Assembly (NCBI GenBank): GCA_052379845.1 | Contig: JBQTCF010000010.1 | From: Roseinatronobacter sp052379845 | GTDB taxonomy: Bacteria > Pseudomonadota > Alphaproteobacteria > Rhodobacterales > Rhodobacteraceae | Reading direction: 5' to 3' (one strand) | Length of the DNA: 64,000 nucleotides | Part shown: positions 26,843-35,874 of the stretch, in pieces | How the letters are laid out: each line of letters begins with the position of its first letter | Position numbering within the stretch: the first letter of the stretch is position 1 | Translations under genes and position numbers: made by a program | The notes under the pieces: generated by a model | The model's input: the letters and a program-made list of their open reading frames with translations, nothing else | Database searches by the model: none | Told to the model about the DNA's origin: nothing

Positions 26843-27306
26843 CCACGGTGCAAGACAGGGCACGGGGCATAAACTGTCGCAAAGCTGACCATATCGGGAT
26901 TGGAACGTGACGCGCAAAAGTGGGACCCGGCTTTGCGCGCAAGAATACGCGGCCACCAACGGGTTGTGTGAGTCGCGTGAATGCCAATGAACGCGGACAC
27001 ACGTTAAACAGCGTCATTGATGGCGGCGTTATGGCCTGAAGCTGCCCTTCGCACTTGGACATAGCACGCGCTATCGGCGGGCCGGGGTTTGCCGATCCGG
27101 CGTTATAGGGGACGCACTTTATCCACGCGGCATATTCCTGACATCAAACGCTTGGCACGCCTTCAGGTCATCGGCAGGCCGCGGGACGGCCCGCCGATGG
27201 CGCGGCGGCCTGCGGCCTTGATTCCGCGCCGGGGCATTCCCAATGTCCGCAAAAGGACAGTTCCGTCTGCCAAAGGCGTGTTTGCCCCCCAGGCCATTGG
27301 CAAAAG
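26843..27306. other. Gene-free convergent region holding an intergenic repeat
   Basis: No convincing coding frame is present. The left part (26874-27013) is the second copy of the dispersed repeat described separately. The rest (about 27040-27300) has scattered short inverted repeats (for example CGCGCTATCGGCGG) and no recognisable RNA gene or T-rich terminator. Confidence 0.5.
26874..27013 (+). repeat. Dispersed intergenic repeat, copy 2
   Basis: Matches copy 1 (6400-6538, opposite strand) in block order and spacing: CTGTCGCA, GCGCAAAAG with GGGACCCGG core, GCGTGAATGCCAATGAACGC, then ACGTTAAACAGCG. Overall length is 140 versus 139 bases. Like copy 1 it lies between the 3' ends of convergent genes. 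Confidence 0.6.
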
Positions 27307-28425
27307 CTACTGCCCCGCCGGACCAATCTGCCCAACGGGGCCAAGCGCCCCGGTCTGCGCACGCTGCATCAGCAGATGGTCCAGCAAAACGCATGCCATC
27401 ATCGCCTCACCCACAGGGACGGCGCGAATGCCCACACAAGGGTCATGACGCCCCTTGGTGACCACATCTGTGGGGTCGCCCGTGCGCGTGACAGATGCGC
27501 GCGGCGTGTGGATGGACGATGTGGGCTTCACCGCAAATCGCACGACAATATCCTGCCCGGTCGATATTCCGCCCAGAATGCCACCCGCCTTGTTGGACCG
27601 GTAGCGCGGCCCGTCTGGCCCCATTTCGATTTCATCGGCATTTTCAACGCCGGTCAAGGTGGCGGCCCCCATGCCTGCGCCGATTTCCACGCCCTTGACC
27701 GCGTTGATGGACATCATCGCTGCCGCCAGTTCAGTGTCCAGCTTGGCATAGATCGGCGCGCCCAGCCCTGCCGGTGCCCCTGTGGCCACCACTTCCACGA
27801 CTGCGCCCACAGAATTGCCGTCCTTACGGATCTGGTCCAGCGCCTGCGCCCAGTCCTGCGCGGCCTGCGCGTCGGGCACCCAGAAGGGGTTGCGCGCAAT
27901 TTCAGCCAGATCGAACCGCGCGCGGTCAATCACATGCGGCCCCATCTGCACCATATATCCCGCAATGGTCAGCCCCGGCACCAATGCCGCCAGCGCGGCC
28001 CGCGCCACACCGCCCGCCGCCACCCGCGCTGCCGTTTCGCGCGCCGAGGACCGCCCGCCCCCGCGCGGGTCGCGCAGCCCATATTTCTGGAAATAGGTGA
28101 TATCGGCATGGCCGGGGCGGAAAGTGTCAAGGATATTGCCGTAATCCTTGGACCGCTGGTCCACATTGCGGATCATCAGTTGAATGGGCGTGCCGGTGGT
28201 GTGCCCGTCATAGACGCCTGAAAGAATCTCCACCTCATCAGGTTCGCGCCGCTGCGTTGTGTGGCGGCTTTGGCCGGGTTTGCGTTTGTCCAGCCAGTGC
28301 TGCAACATGGCGGCATCCAGCGCCACGCCGGGGGGGCAGCCGTCCACAGTGGCCCCAAGGGCGGGACCATGGCTTTCGCCCCAGGTTGTCACACGGAACA
28401 GATGGCCAAAACTGTTATAGCTCAT
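27307..28425 (-). CDS. aroC: Chorismate synthase
   Basis: Catalyses the last common step of aromatic amino-acid synthesis, 5-enolpyruvylshikimate 3-phosphate to chorismate, using reduced FMN. The 372 residues begin MSYNSFGHLFRVTTWGESHG (signature 1), contain GGGRSSARETAARV (about residue 125) and GISTGQDIVVRFAVKPTSS, and end with the conserved RHDPCVGIRAVPVGEAM. The start at 28425 has AAAGGAG upstream. The gene is divergent from the TPP riboswitch and thiBPQ operon. Confidence 0.97.
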   Translation of the reverse strand: MSYNSFGHLFRVTTWGESHGPALGATVDGCPPGVALDAAMLQHWLDKRKPGQSRHTTQRREPDEVEILSGVYDGHTTGTPIQLMIRNVDQRSKDYGNILDTFRPGHADITYFQKYGLRDPRGGGRSSARETAARVAAGGVARAALAALVPGLTIAGYMVQMGPHVIDRARFDLAEIARNPFWVPDAQAAQDWAQALDQIRKDGNSVGAVVEVVATGAPAGLGAPIYAKLDTELAAAMMSINAVKGVEIGAGMGAATLTGVENADEIEMGPDGPRYRSNKAGGILGGISTGQDIVVRFAVKPTSSIHTPRASVTRTGDPTDVVTKGRHDPCVGIRAVPVGEAMMACVLLDHLLMQRAQTGALGPVGQIGPAGQ

Positions 28426-28521
28426 GGGCGGCACTCCTTTGGGGAAACCCTTAGCGGGAAGGCGCGCAAGGCTCAAGCACTGCCCTTGCCCGATGGGGCG
28501 AAAACCCCTAAGTGATGTCAT

Positions 28522-28606
28522 ACCTCGGGGGGCTTGCTTGCAAGCTGAGATGCGACATGCGCGGACCCGTTGAACCTGAACCGGTTAACACCGGCGGAGG
28601 GAAGGT
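28522..28606 (+). promoter_or_regulatory. TPP riboswitch (THI element)
   Basis: The aptamer has the invariant parts in order: ACCTCGGGGGGCTTGC, GCAAGCTGAGATGC, ACCCGTTGAACCTGAACCGG, TTAACACCGGCGGAGGGAAGGT. The P1 helix pairs ACCT (28522-28525) with AGGT (28603-28606). It lies 56 bases before thiB, so TPP binding should lower thiamine uptake. A possible CGGG/CCCG stem follows the aptamer; control at translation or termination is not resolved. Confidence 0.95.
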
Positions 28607-28662
28607 GCGGGTTTGCCCCCCGTTTCAATCCTCGCCCGTCGTGACAACAGGAGAGTGAACGA

Positions 28663-29640
28663 ATGGCACGTTTCCATTTCGCGGCAGTTGCTGTTCTGGC
28701 CATGACAGCCCCCGCGCAGGCCGACACATTGACTGTTCTGGCGCCTGACTATTTCGGGTCCAGCTGGGGACCGGGGCCTGCCATCAAGCAAGGGTTCGAG
28801 GCCCGCTGTGATTGTACGCTGGAATATCGCACAGGCGACGTTCTGCCCCGCCTGATGCTGGAAGGGGCACGCCTGCAAGCCGATGTCGTCATGGGCCTTG
28901 GCACGGATGAAGTGCTGCGCGCGCGCCAATCGGGGCTGTTTGCCCCCCATGGGCAGGATCTGGCCCCGCTGACCGTGCCTGTTGACTGGAGCGATGACAT
29001 ATTCATCCCCTTCAACTGGTCCTATGCGGCCTTCGTCTATGACCGCACACGGCTGGAGAACCCGCCATCCAGTTTTGCCGAACTGATTGAACGTGATGAT
29101 ATTTCGGTCATCTGGCAAGACCCGCGGTCGTCGGGGGCGGGGCTTGCGCTGATGTTGTGGGTGGACCATCTGTATGGCGATGAGGCGCGCGCGATCTGGC
29201 AGAACCTGGCCGCCAAGACAGTCACCGTCACCGCCGGCTGGTCCGAGGCTTATGGCATGTTCACTGATGGCGAGGCCGACATGGTGCTCAGCTACACCAC
29301 ATCCCCCGCCTATCATATTGCCGAAGAAGATGACGACACCAAAGCCGCCGCCATTTTCGACGAAGGGCATTATTTCATTGCCGAAGCGGCGGGCGTTCTG
29401 GCAGGCGCGGCACAGCCCGACCTGGCGCGGCAGTTCATGGACTACATCCTGTCGCGGGACTTCCAGTCGATGATTGCGCTGGCAAACTGGTCCTACCCGT
29501 CGGCCTTGGCGCGCGATGACTGGCCGCAGGTGTTCCGCGATTTGCCGCTGCCCGAACAGGCCATTTTCCTGACCGAGGACATGGCCGATGACCGCCGCGC
29601 CCCCGCCCTTGCGCATTGGCTGGATGGCATGACGCGGTGA
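28663..29640 (+). CDS. thiB: Thiamine ABC transporter substrate-binding protein
   Basis: A periplasmic protein of 325 residues that delivers thiamine or its phosphates to ThiPQ. The signal peptide (MARFHFAAVAVLAMTAPAQA) is followed by TLTVLAPDYF and the iron/thiamine-binding fold with VVMGLGTDEVLRARQSGLF and FNWSYAAFVYD. The start follows AGGAG. Its gene is directly downstream of the TPP riboswitch and its stop overlaps the thiP start, so the three genes form a thiamine-repressed operon. Confidence 0.93.
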   Translation: MARFHFAAVAVLAMTAPAQADTLTVLAPDYFGSSWGPGPAIKQGFEARCDCTLEYRTGDVLPRLMLEGARLQADVVMGLGTDEVLRARQSGLFAPHGQDLAPLTVPVDWSDDIFIPFNWSYAAFVYDRTRLENPPSSFAELIERDDISVIWQDPRSSGAGLALMLWVDHLYGDEARAIWQNLAAKTVTVTAGWSEAYGMFTDGEADMVLSYTTSPAYHIAEEDDDTKAAAIFDEGHYFIAEAAGVLAGAAQPDLARQFMDYILSRDFQSMIALANWSYPSALARDDWPQVFRDLPLPEQAIFLTEDMADDRRAPALAHWLDGMTR

Positions 29641-31208
29641 CCCGCGACGCCGCCCGGTCCGCGCGACTGGTCACCTTGCTTGCGGGTGGGGCCGTGGCCG
29701 CGTGGCTGCTGGTGCTGAATTTCGGGGCCCTGGGGGCAGTTGCCCTGCGTGCCGAAGGGTTCAGCGCCTTGCGCGGCGCAGACTGGGCAGCGGTGCGGTT
29801 CACGCTGGTTCAGGCGGTATTATCGGCGGCCCTGTCGGTGGGGCTGGCCGTGCCCATTGCGCGCGCGCTGGCGCGGCGGCAGTTCAGGGGGCGGGGCGTG
29901 TTGATCACGCTGATGGGGGCACCGTTCATTCTGCCCACATTGGTGGCGGTGCTGGGGTTGCTGGCGGTGTTTGGCCGGTCCGGGATCATCAATCAGGGGC
30001 TGGACTGGGCAGGGCTGGCGCGGTTCAACATTTTCGGGCTGCATGGCGTTGTGCTGGCGCATGTGTTCTATAACCTGCCGCTGGCCACGCGCATTCTGTT
30101 GCAGGGCTGGGCCGCCATTCCCGCCGAACGGTTCCGGCTGGCCGCAAGCCTGGGTTTCACACCCCGCGACACGTTCCTCCACCTTGAAGCCCCCATGCTG
30201 CGCGCGCTTTTGCCCGGCGCGGCGCTGGTTATTTTCCTGATCTGCCTGACCAGTTTTTCAGTGGCCCTGACCATGGGCGGAGGGCCACGCGCCACGACTG
30301 TGGAACTGGCAATCTATCAGGCGTTCCGGTTTGACTATGACATGGGGCGCGCGGCAATGCTGGCGCTGGTGCAATTCGCAATTTGCGCTGTGGCGGGGGT
30401 GGTGGCGTGGCGCGTGGCCCTGCCGCAGGCACTGGGCGGGGGGCTGGACAGGCCAGTGCAACGGTTTGACACCGGCAGCGCAGGGTTGCGGCTGTGGGAC
30501 AGCGCACTGATTGGGGCGGGGGCGCTGTTTTTGCTGGTGCCGCTTGGCATGATCAGCTTGCGGGGGGTGCCGTATGTCGCGGGCCTGCCCCCCGAAATAT
30601 GGCACGCGGCGGGCCGGTCGCTGAGTGTGGCGCTGGGGGCCACGGGCGTGACATTGGCCATGACGCTGGCCTTGGCGCATGCGGTGGTTGCCCTGCGCGC
30701 GGGCGCAGTGCTGGAATGGTTGGGGCTGGCCGCGCTGGCCGCATCGCCGCTGGTCATCGGAACGGGGTTGTTCTTGCTGATCCAGCCCTTGGCCAACCCG
30801 CGCGATTTCGCGCTTCTGGTCACGATGCTGGTGAATGCGGGAATGGCAATGCCCTTCGCGTTGCGGCTGATTCTGCCCGCGCTGCGCGACACAGTGGCAA
30901 CGCATGGCAGGCTGTGCGATGCGCTGGGGCTGCATGGCGTGGCGCGGTTGCGTATTGTCACCCTGCCCCGCCTGCGCCGCCCGTTGGGGTTTGCAGCAGG
31001 GTTGACGGCGGCACTTTCGATGGGGGATCTGGGCGTCATCATGCTGTTTGCCGAACGCGAAGGCGCGACCCTGCCCATGCAGCTGTATCGCTTGATGAGT
31101 GCCTACCGCCTGGATGACGCCGCAGGCGCCGCGCTGGTCTTGCTGGGGGCCAGCCTTGCGTTGTTTTGGGTTTTTGACACATGGGGGCGCCGCCATGCTG
31201 GCACTTGA
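29637..31208 (+). CDS. thiP: Thiamine ABC transporter permease
   Basis: A large inner-membrane permease of 523 residues with two fused six-helix halves, as is typical of ThiP/FbpB-type transporters. Each half has an EAA-like loop: PAERFRLAASLGFTPRDTF in the first and LCDALGLHGVARLRIVTLPRL in the second. The GTG at 29637 overlaps the thiB stop codon (GTGA) and avoids extending into thiB; an ATG at 29616 in frame is less likely. The 3' end overlaps thiQ by 14 bases. Confidence 0.92.
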   Translation: MTRDAARSARLVTLLAGGAVAAWLLVLNFGALGAVALRAEGFSALRGADWAAVRFTLVQAVLSAALSVGLAVPIARALARRQFRGRGVLITLMGAPFILPTLVAVLGLLAVFGRSGIINQGLDWAGLARFNIFGLHGVVLAHVFYNLPLATRILLQGWAAIPAERFRLAASLGFTPRDTFLHLEAPMLRALLPGAALVIFLICLTSFSVALTMGGGPRATTVELAIYQAFRFDYDMGRAAMLALVQFAICAVAGVVAWRVALPQALGGGLDRPVQRFDTGSAGLRLWDSALIGAGALFLLVPLGMISLRGVPYVAGLPPEIWHAAGRSLSVALGATGVTLAMTLALAHAVVALRAGAVLEWLGLAALAASPLVIGTGLFLLIQPLANPRDFALLVTMLVNAGMAMPFALRLILPALRDTVATHGRLCDALGLHGVARLRIVTLPRLRRPLGFAAGLTAALSMGDLGVIMLFAEREGATLPMQLYRLMSAYRLDDAAGAALVLLGASLALFWVFDTWGRRHAGT

Positions 31209-31887
31209 CACCGTGACAGTGCGACAAGACGATTTCACGCTGACGGCCGATCTGCGCCTTGATGCAGGCACGCGAACCGCCGTGATTGGCCCTTCGGGGG
31301 CGGGGAAATCTACCTTGCTGGGGGCCATCGCGGGGTTTGTGCCCATCGCATCGGGGCGGGTCACATGGAATGGGCAGGACATGACCGCGCACGCCCCGTC
31401 GCGCAGGCCCATCTCGACGTTGTTTCAGGATAACAACCTGTTTGCGCATCTGACTGTGTTTGCCAATGTCGCGCTGGGGCTGAAGCCGTCACTGCGGGTC
31501 AGCGCGCGCGAACAGGAACAAATTAACGCAGTGCTGGCGCGTGTGGGCTTGGCGGGCTTTGGGGCGCGCAAGCCTGCGCAACTGTCGGGCGGGCAACAAG
31601 GGCGCGTGGCGCTGGCGCGGGTTCTGCTGCGCGCGCGCCCGCTTTTGGTGCTGGACGAACCCTTTGCCGCGCTTGGCCCCGCCCTGAAGGCCGAAATGCT
31701 GGCGCTTGTCGCCGATATATGCGCGCAAACCAACGCCACGCTGTTGATGGTCACCCATGACGTGGGCGATGCGCGGGCCATTGCCGAACAGACCATTCTG
31801 GTGGCCGACGGGCAGGCCAACGGCCCTTTTCCCACAGCGGACCTGCTGGACAACCCGCCACCGGCACTGCGCGCCTATCTGGGATAG
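31195..31887 (+). CDS. thiQ: Thiamine ABC transporter ATP-binding protein
   Basis: The 230-residue ATPase of the thiamine importer. It has Walker A GPSGAGKST at 32-40, the signature QLSGGQQGRVALARVL, Walker B LLVLDEPFAALGP and the switch histidine in MVTHDVGDA. The ATG at 31195 lies within the end of thiP and gives the normal N-terminus. It is the last gene of the riboswitch-controlled operon. Confidence 0.93.
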   Translation: MLALDTVTVRQDDFTLTADLRLDAGTRTAVIGPSGAGKSTLLGAIAGFVPIASGRVTWNGQDMTAHAPSRRPISTLFQDNNLFAHLTVFANVALGLKPSLRVSAREQEQINAVLARVGLAGFGARKPAQLSGGQQGRVALARVLLRARPLLVLDEPFAALGPALKAEMLALVADICAQTNATLLMVTHDVGDARAIAEQTILVADGQANGPFPTADLLDNPPPALRAYLG

Positions 31888-31927
31888 TCGCGCCAGACCA
31901 TCGCGGGGCGCGCGCGCGGGCCTGTGG

Positions 31928-33256
31928 CTAGATTTTCCCGCGTTGTGCAAAAATGCGCTGGCGCATTGTTTCGGACGCGGCAAGCTGGGCCTGCGCCGAA
32001 AGGTCCACAGACCAGTTGGCCAAATCCCGCGATCCGTCCATCCGGTCCAGCGCCTGCGGCAATGTGATGTCGTAGGCCTTCGCACGCGCAAGCGCGTCCT
32101 TGACCAGATTTTGCGCATCAGGGCGGGGCATATGGGCGGCCAGTGCGAAACTTGCGGCTTCGGCCAATGCGGCACCATGCCCGGCGTCAAGCTGCGCAGC
32201 CATGCGCGCGGGGTCTGCCGTCAGGCTGGTGATCAGGTCCAGCGCGTGGCGCAACGCTGCTGCAGTGGCAACGCCCATTTGCGGCAAGGCCAGCCATTCC
32301 AGCGCCCAGGCTGCCCCGTCGCGTTCTTCCAGCGGGCTGGCCGCGCCGGTCAGGGCCGGTTGCAAACAGGCCGTCCAACCGGCCAGGGTGATGATGGCTT
32401 CGGCCCCGACAGGGTTGGACTTTTGCGGCATGGTGGATGATCCGCCGCCAGTGCCTGCGCGGGCTTCCGCTATTTCGGACCGGCCAAGGGTGACCAGATC
32501 GCGCGCCGCTTTTGCCAGCGCGGCCGAAACGCCCGCCAGCCAGCCCCCAAGCCCCATGATGGCCATGCGGTCCGTATGCCAGCAAGGCGCATCTGCCAGA
32601 CCCAGTTCGCGCGCCAGTTCCGCAGACAGCGCCGCGCCATGCGTGCCCACAGCGCTGGCAGACCCTGATGCGCCGCCGAACTGCACACGCAGCAGCCGCG
32701 CGCGCATGTCCGGCAAGGCCGCTTCCAGCGCCATCAACGGTTGCGCCCAAGTGGCGATACGCAGTCCAAAACTGATAGGTGTCGCCACCTGACTGCGCGT
32801 GCGCCCCGCCATCAGCGTATCAGAATGGGCATCACTGGCCTGGCGCAGCGCGTCCAGCAGTTGCCCAACCCGCGCGGCCAGCATGTCCAGCATGTCGCGC
32901 CATTGCAGCACATGCGCGCAATCGACAATATCCTGACTGGTCGCACCCCAGTGCAAGAACTGCCCGTCCGGCCCCAGCCCTGCCTGCAACTGCTTGACCA
33001 GTGCGGGCACCGGCACACCGGCTGCCGCAGTGCCCATGCCCAATATGCACGGGTCGACATGGGTGTGCGCCAACGCGTCCGACAGCCGCGCGGCCACGTC
33101 CGGCGGGATAAGCCCGACCGCACCGCAAGCACGCGCAAGCGCGGCTTCCACCGTGACCATATGTGCGACAAAGCGCGCCTCTGACAGGATGTCTGCGGCC
33201 TGCGCGTCGCCCATCAAGGGGCCAAGAACTGCGCTGTCAAACGGGCTGGGGGTCAT
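31928..33256 (-). CDS. pcaB: 3-carboxy-cis,cis-muconate cycloisomerase
   Basis: Converts 3-carboxy-cis,cis-muconate to 4-carboxymuconolactone in the protocatechuate branch of the beta-ketoadipate pathway. A fumarase/aspartase-superfamily protein of 442 residues with the flexible-loop signature GGSSTMPQKSNPVGAE and the HWGATSQD segment. It is the last gene of the pca operon; its ATG at 33256 overlaps the stop of the BKACE gene (ATGA). The position after pcaG and BKACE fits co-translation. Confidence 0.93.
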   Translation of the reverse strand: MTPSPFDSAVLGPLMGDAQAADILSEARFVAHMVTVEAALARACGAVGLIPPDVAARLSDALAHTHVDPCILGMGTAAAGVPVPALVKQLQAGLGPDGQFLHWGATSQDIVDCAHVLQWRDMLDMLAARVGQLLDALRQASDAHSDTLMAGRTRSQVATPISFGLRIATWAQPLMALEAALPDMRARLLRVQFGGASGSASAVGTHGAALSAELARELGLADAPCWHTDRMAIMGLGGWLAGVSAALAKAARDLVTLGRSEIAEARAGTGGGSSTMPQKSNPVGAEAIITLAGWTACLQPALTGAASPLEERDGAAWALEWLALPQMGVATAAALRHALDLITSLTADPARMAAQLDAGHGAALAEAASFALAAHMPRPDAQNLVKDALARAKAYDITLPQALDRMDGSRDLANWSVDLSAQAQLAASETMRQRIFAQRGKI

Positions 33257-34086
33257 GTGCGCAAGGGCAGGTTCAGGATGTCGCGCGCCTGTTGCCATGT
33301 GGCCACCGGACGATCATATTTCGCGCATAACGCCGCAGTCCGCGACACCAGCGCCGCATTGGACGGGGCAAGGCGGTTTCGGTCCAGCCGAACGTTGTCT
33401 TCCAGTCCGGTGCGGGTATGGCCACCGCGCGCAATGGCCCATTCATTGACCACAATCTGGTTGGGACCAATGCCCGCCGCACACCACAGCGCATCGGGCG
33501 CAAAGCGTTTCAGCGTTTCGATATAGATGTCCAGAATACGTTCATCCGCGATCATGGCGTTTTTCACACCCATAACGAATTGAACATAGAGCGGATGCTT
33601 CAACCGCCCGTCGCCTGCCATTTTCGCGGCCTGAATGATATGTGACAGGTCAAATGCCTCAATCTCGGGCATGACGTCATATTTCAGCATTTCAGACGCC
33701 AGCCAATCCACCAGATCGGGCGGGTTTTCATACACACGCGTGGGAAAATTGTTCGACCCAACGGACAGCGACGCCATGTCGGGGCGCAGGGGCAACATGC
33801 CGCCGCGCGCCTGCCCCGCCCCCGAACGCCCGCCCGTGGACAACTGGATAATCATGCCCGGGCAGTGCTTTTCCAGCCCTTCTTTCAGGCGTGCGAATTT
33901 TTCGGGGTCTGATGACGGGGTTTCATCATCGTTGCGCACATGGCAATGCGCGATGGTCGCACCCGCTTCAAACGCTTCTTGCGTGCTTTCGACCTGTTCG
34001 GAAATCGTCACAGGCACCGCAGGGTTGGCGGCCTTGGTGGGCACCGAGCCGGTGATGGCCACAGCGATGATGCAAGGGTTTGTCAT
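33253..34086 (-). CDS. BKACE (beta-keto acid cleavage enzyme, DUF849), probable beta-ketoadipate cleavage
   Basis: A Zn-dependent TIM-barrel enzyme of 277 residues that cleaves a beta-keto acid with acetyl-CoA to acetoacetate and an acyl-CoA. Metal ligands His47 and His49 (IAHCHVR) and Glu229 (RTGLEDN) match the family founder Kce, and SVGSNNFPTRVYENPPD is well conserved. It lies between pcaG and pcaB with an ATGA overlap to pcaB. Beta-ketoadipate has been reported as a substrate of some BKACE subgroups, so here it may convert beta-ketoadipate plus acetyl-CoA to succinyl-CoA plus acetoacetate in place of PcaIJ and PcaF. The substrate is inferred from context. Confidence 0.85.
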   Translation of the reverse strand: MTNPCIIAVAITGSVPTKAANPAVPVTISEQVESTQEAFEAGATIAHCHVRNDDETPSSDPEKFARLKEGLEKHCPGMIIQLSTGGRSGAGQARGGMLPLRPDMASLSVGSNNFPTRVYENPPDLVDWLASEMLKYDVMPEIEAFDLSHIIQAAKMAGDGRLKHPLYVQFVMGVKNAMIADERILDIYIETLKRFAPDALWCAAGIGPNQIVVNEWAIARGGHTRTGLEDNVRLDRNRLAPSNAALVSRTAALCAKYDRPVATWQQARDILNLPLRT

Positions 34087-34167
34087 GGCGGCTATTGTCC
34101 TTTTCGCATGCGGCAGTCTTGCCCCCCGCCCGCGGCCCAGCAGGACACGGGCGGGGGGCGTGTTTCA

Positions 34168-34767
34168 TCACATGTCCAGAAACACGGTTTCGCCTGCGCC
34201 CTGCAAGCGGATATCAAACCGATATTGCCCCGGCCCGGTCTTTTTGGCAATCAGCGTGTCCACACGGGGGCGCTGTTCAATGCGCGCCAGAATGGGGTCT
34301 TTGGCGTTATCCTCATCTTCGAAATAGATGCGGGTTTGCAGCCCGATATTGATACCGCGCGCAACAATCCACAGCGCGATATGGGGCGCTTGCAGGGTTC
34401 CGTCACGGGTGGCAACAGGGCCGGGTTTGACTGTCCGCAGACAGAATTCACCAGTTTCCGCATCTGCCGCGAACCTGCAAAACCCCGACACATTGGGGTC
34501 GGCACCGGCCTGACCTGCGAATTTCCCCTGTGCGTCTGCCTGCCAGCTTTCGATCAGCGCGTCGCGCATGGCCCAGCCTGTCCCATCATAGACGGAGCCG
34601 GTAATCTCGATCACCTCGCCTTGTGCGCCGTCCGCAATGGGGCTTGTACCAAATTCCTCGTCGAAGGTTTCAGCGTTGCCCGCATAGGTGGGCATCATGC
34701 CGATATGCACATAGGGGCCAGCGGTCTGCGACGGGGTTTCCTGCAGCATGTCAAGTTTCTGAACCAT
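34168..34767 (-). CDS. pcaG: Protocatechuate 3,4-dioxygenase alpha subunit
   Basis: The non-metal subunit of the Fe(III) intradiol dioxygenase that opens the ring of protocatechuate. The 199 residues begin with ETPSQTAGPYVHIG, contain DALIESWQADAQGKF and FRTV-type strands (FCLRTVKPG), and PHIALWIVARGINIGLQTRIYF, all standard for PcaG. It starts two bases after the pcaH stop codon with GGAGGGG overlapping the end of pcaH. The enzyme needs the PcaH partner encoded immediately upstream. Confidence 0.94.
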   Translation of the reverse strand: MVQKLDMLQETPSQTAGPYVHIGMMPTYAGNAETFDEEFGTSPIADGAQGEVIEITGSVYDGTGWAMRDALIESWQADAQGKFAGQAGADPNVSGFCRFAADAETGEFCLRTVKPGPVATRDGTLQAPHIALWIVARGINIGLQTRIYFEDEDNAKDPILARIEQRPRVDTLIAKKTGPGQYRFDIRLQGAGETVFLDM

Positions 34768-34769
34768 GA

Positions 34770-35495
34770 TTACATCCCCTCCGGTTTGTTCTCGAACATG
34801 CTTTGGCGGCGGCCACGCAGCACAATGTCGAATTTATAGGCCAGATAATCCAGCGGCTTGGACGCTGCCATATCCAGCGGGGCCACCAACCGGTCCAGTT
34901 GCGCACGGTTCTTGATGGTGGCGGCAATCGGGCAAAGCGGGATCAGCGGGTCCCCCTCGAAATACATCTGGGTGATCAGGCGCTGGCCAAAGCTGTGGCC
35001 GAAAACCGAAATGTGAATATGCATCGGCCGCCAATCATTCCCACGATTGGGCCAGGGATAGGCACCGGGGCGGATGGTCAGGAACTGGTAGCGCCCCTGC
35101 TCATCGGTCAGGGTGCGTCCGCAACCGCCAAAATTGGGGTCCAGCGGGGCCAGATAGCCGTCTTTTTTGTGGCGGTAGCGCCCGCCCGCGTTGGCTTGCC
35201 AGATTTCGACAAGCGTGTTGGGCACGGCACGCCCGTGTTCGTCCAGAACCCGCCCATACATCAGGATACGTTCGCCCACAGCCGGGGCCGCGCCGCGCGT
35301 CCAGTTCAGGATCAGGTTGTTGTCCAGCGCGCCAAACCGCCCATGCCCGAAAGCTGGGCCGGTTTCTTCCGACGGGGTTGAATCCAGCGACAAAAGCGGC
35401 AGGTTGGGGGACCGCGCCACGCTGGTCTTGTAGTCCGGATCATAGGGGTCGGGGTGTATTGCGCGGTTGCGCGGAATCAATGGTCCATCAAGCAT
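34770..35495 (-). CDS. pcaH: Protocatechuate 3,4-dioxygenase beta subunit
   Basis: The iron-bearing subunit, 241 residues. All four Fe ligands can be placed by analogy with the Pseudomonas enzyme: Tyr107 in GRYRHKKDGY, Tyr146 in GAYPW, and His159 and His161 in MHIHISVFG. The start at 35495 overlaps the 3' end of pcaC by eight bases. It catalyses intradiol cleavage of protocatechuate to 3-carboxy-cis,cis-muconate with PcaG. Confidence 0.95.
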   Translation of the reverse strand: MLDGPLIPRNRAIHPDPYDPDYKTSVARSPNLPLLSLDSTPSEETGPAFGHGRFGALDNNLILNWTRGAAPAVGERILMYGRVLDEHGRAVPNTLVEIWQANAGGRYRHKKDGYLAPLDPNFGGCGRTLTDEQGRYQFLTIRPGAYPWPNRGNDWRPMHIHISVFGHSFGQRLITQMYFEGDPLIPLCPIAATIKNRAQLDRLVAPLDMAASKPLDYLAYKFDIVLRGRRQSMFENKPEGM

Positions 35496-35874
35496 TGTCT
35501 GCCGCCTCCATTTCGGCAAAGGTGGCTTTCGCCAGTTTTATCGCATGGTTTGCACGCGGAACGCCCGCATAGATTGCCACATGCTGGAACGCTTCCATCA
35601 CATCGCGCGCGGTTGCGCCGGTTTGCGCAGTGGCGCGGATATGCATCGGTATTTCTTCAAAATTGCCAGTCGCGGCCAGCAATGCCAATGTCAGCATGGA
35701 CCGTTCGCGGCGGGTTATTGCATCGGACGCCCAGACAGTGCCCCATGCGCCTTCGGTAATCAGCGTCTGGAAGGGCGTGTCCAGTTCCGTGCGGGCCGCT
35801 TCGGCGCGGTCGACATGGGCATCCCCCAAAACACTGCGGCGCACGGCCATTCCGGCCTCATAACGGTTTGTCAT
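35488..35874 (-). CDS. pcaC: 4-carboxymuconolactone decarboxylase
   Basis: A 128-residue all-helical protein of the AhpD-like/CMD family that decarboxylates 4-carboxymuconolactone to beta-ketoadipate enol-lactone. Family-typical segments are MAVRRSVLGDAHVDRAEA, WASDAITRRERSMLTLALLAA and EIPMHIRATAQTGATARDVMEA. It overlaps pcaD at its start (ATGA) and pcaH at its end, so it is translated as part of the pcaDCHG unit. Confidence 0.93.
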   Translation of the reverse strand: MTNRYEAGMAVRRSVLGDAHVDRAEAARTELDTPFQTLITEGAWGTVWASDAITRRERSMLTLALLAATGNFEEIPMHIRATAQTGATARDVMEAFQHVAIYAGVPRANHAIKLAKATFAEMEAADNA

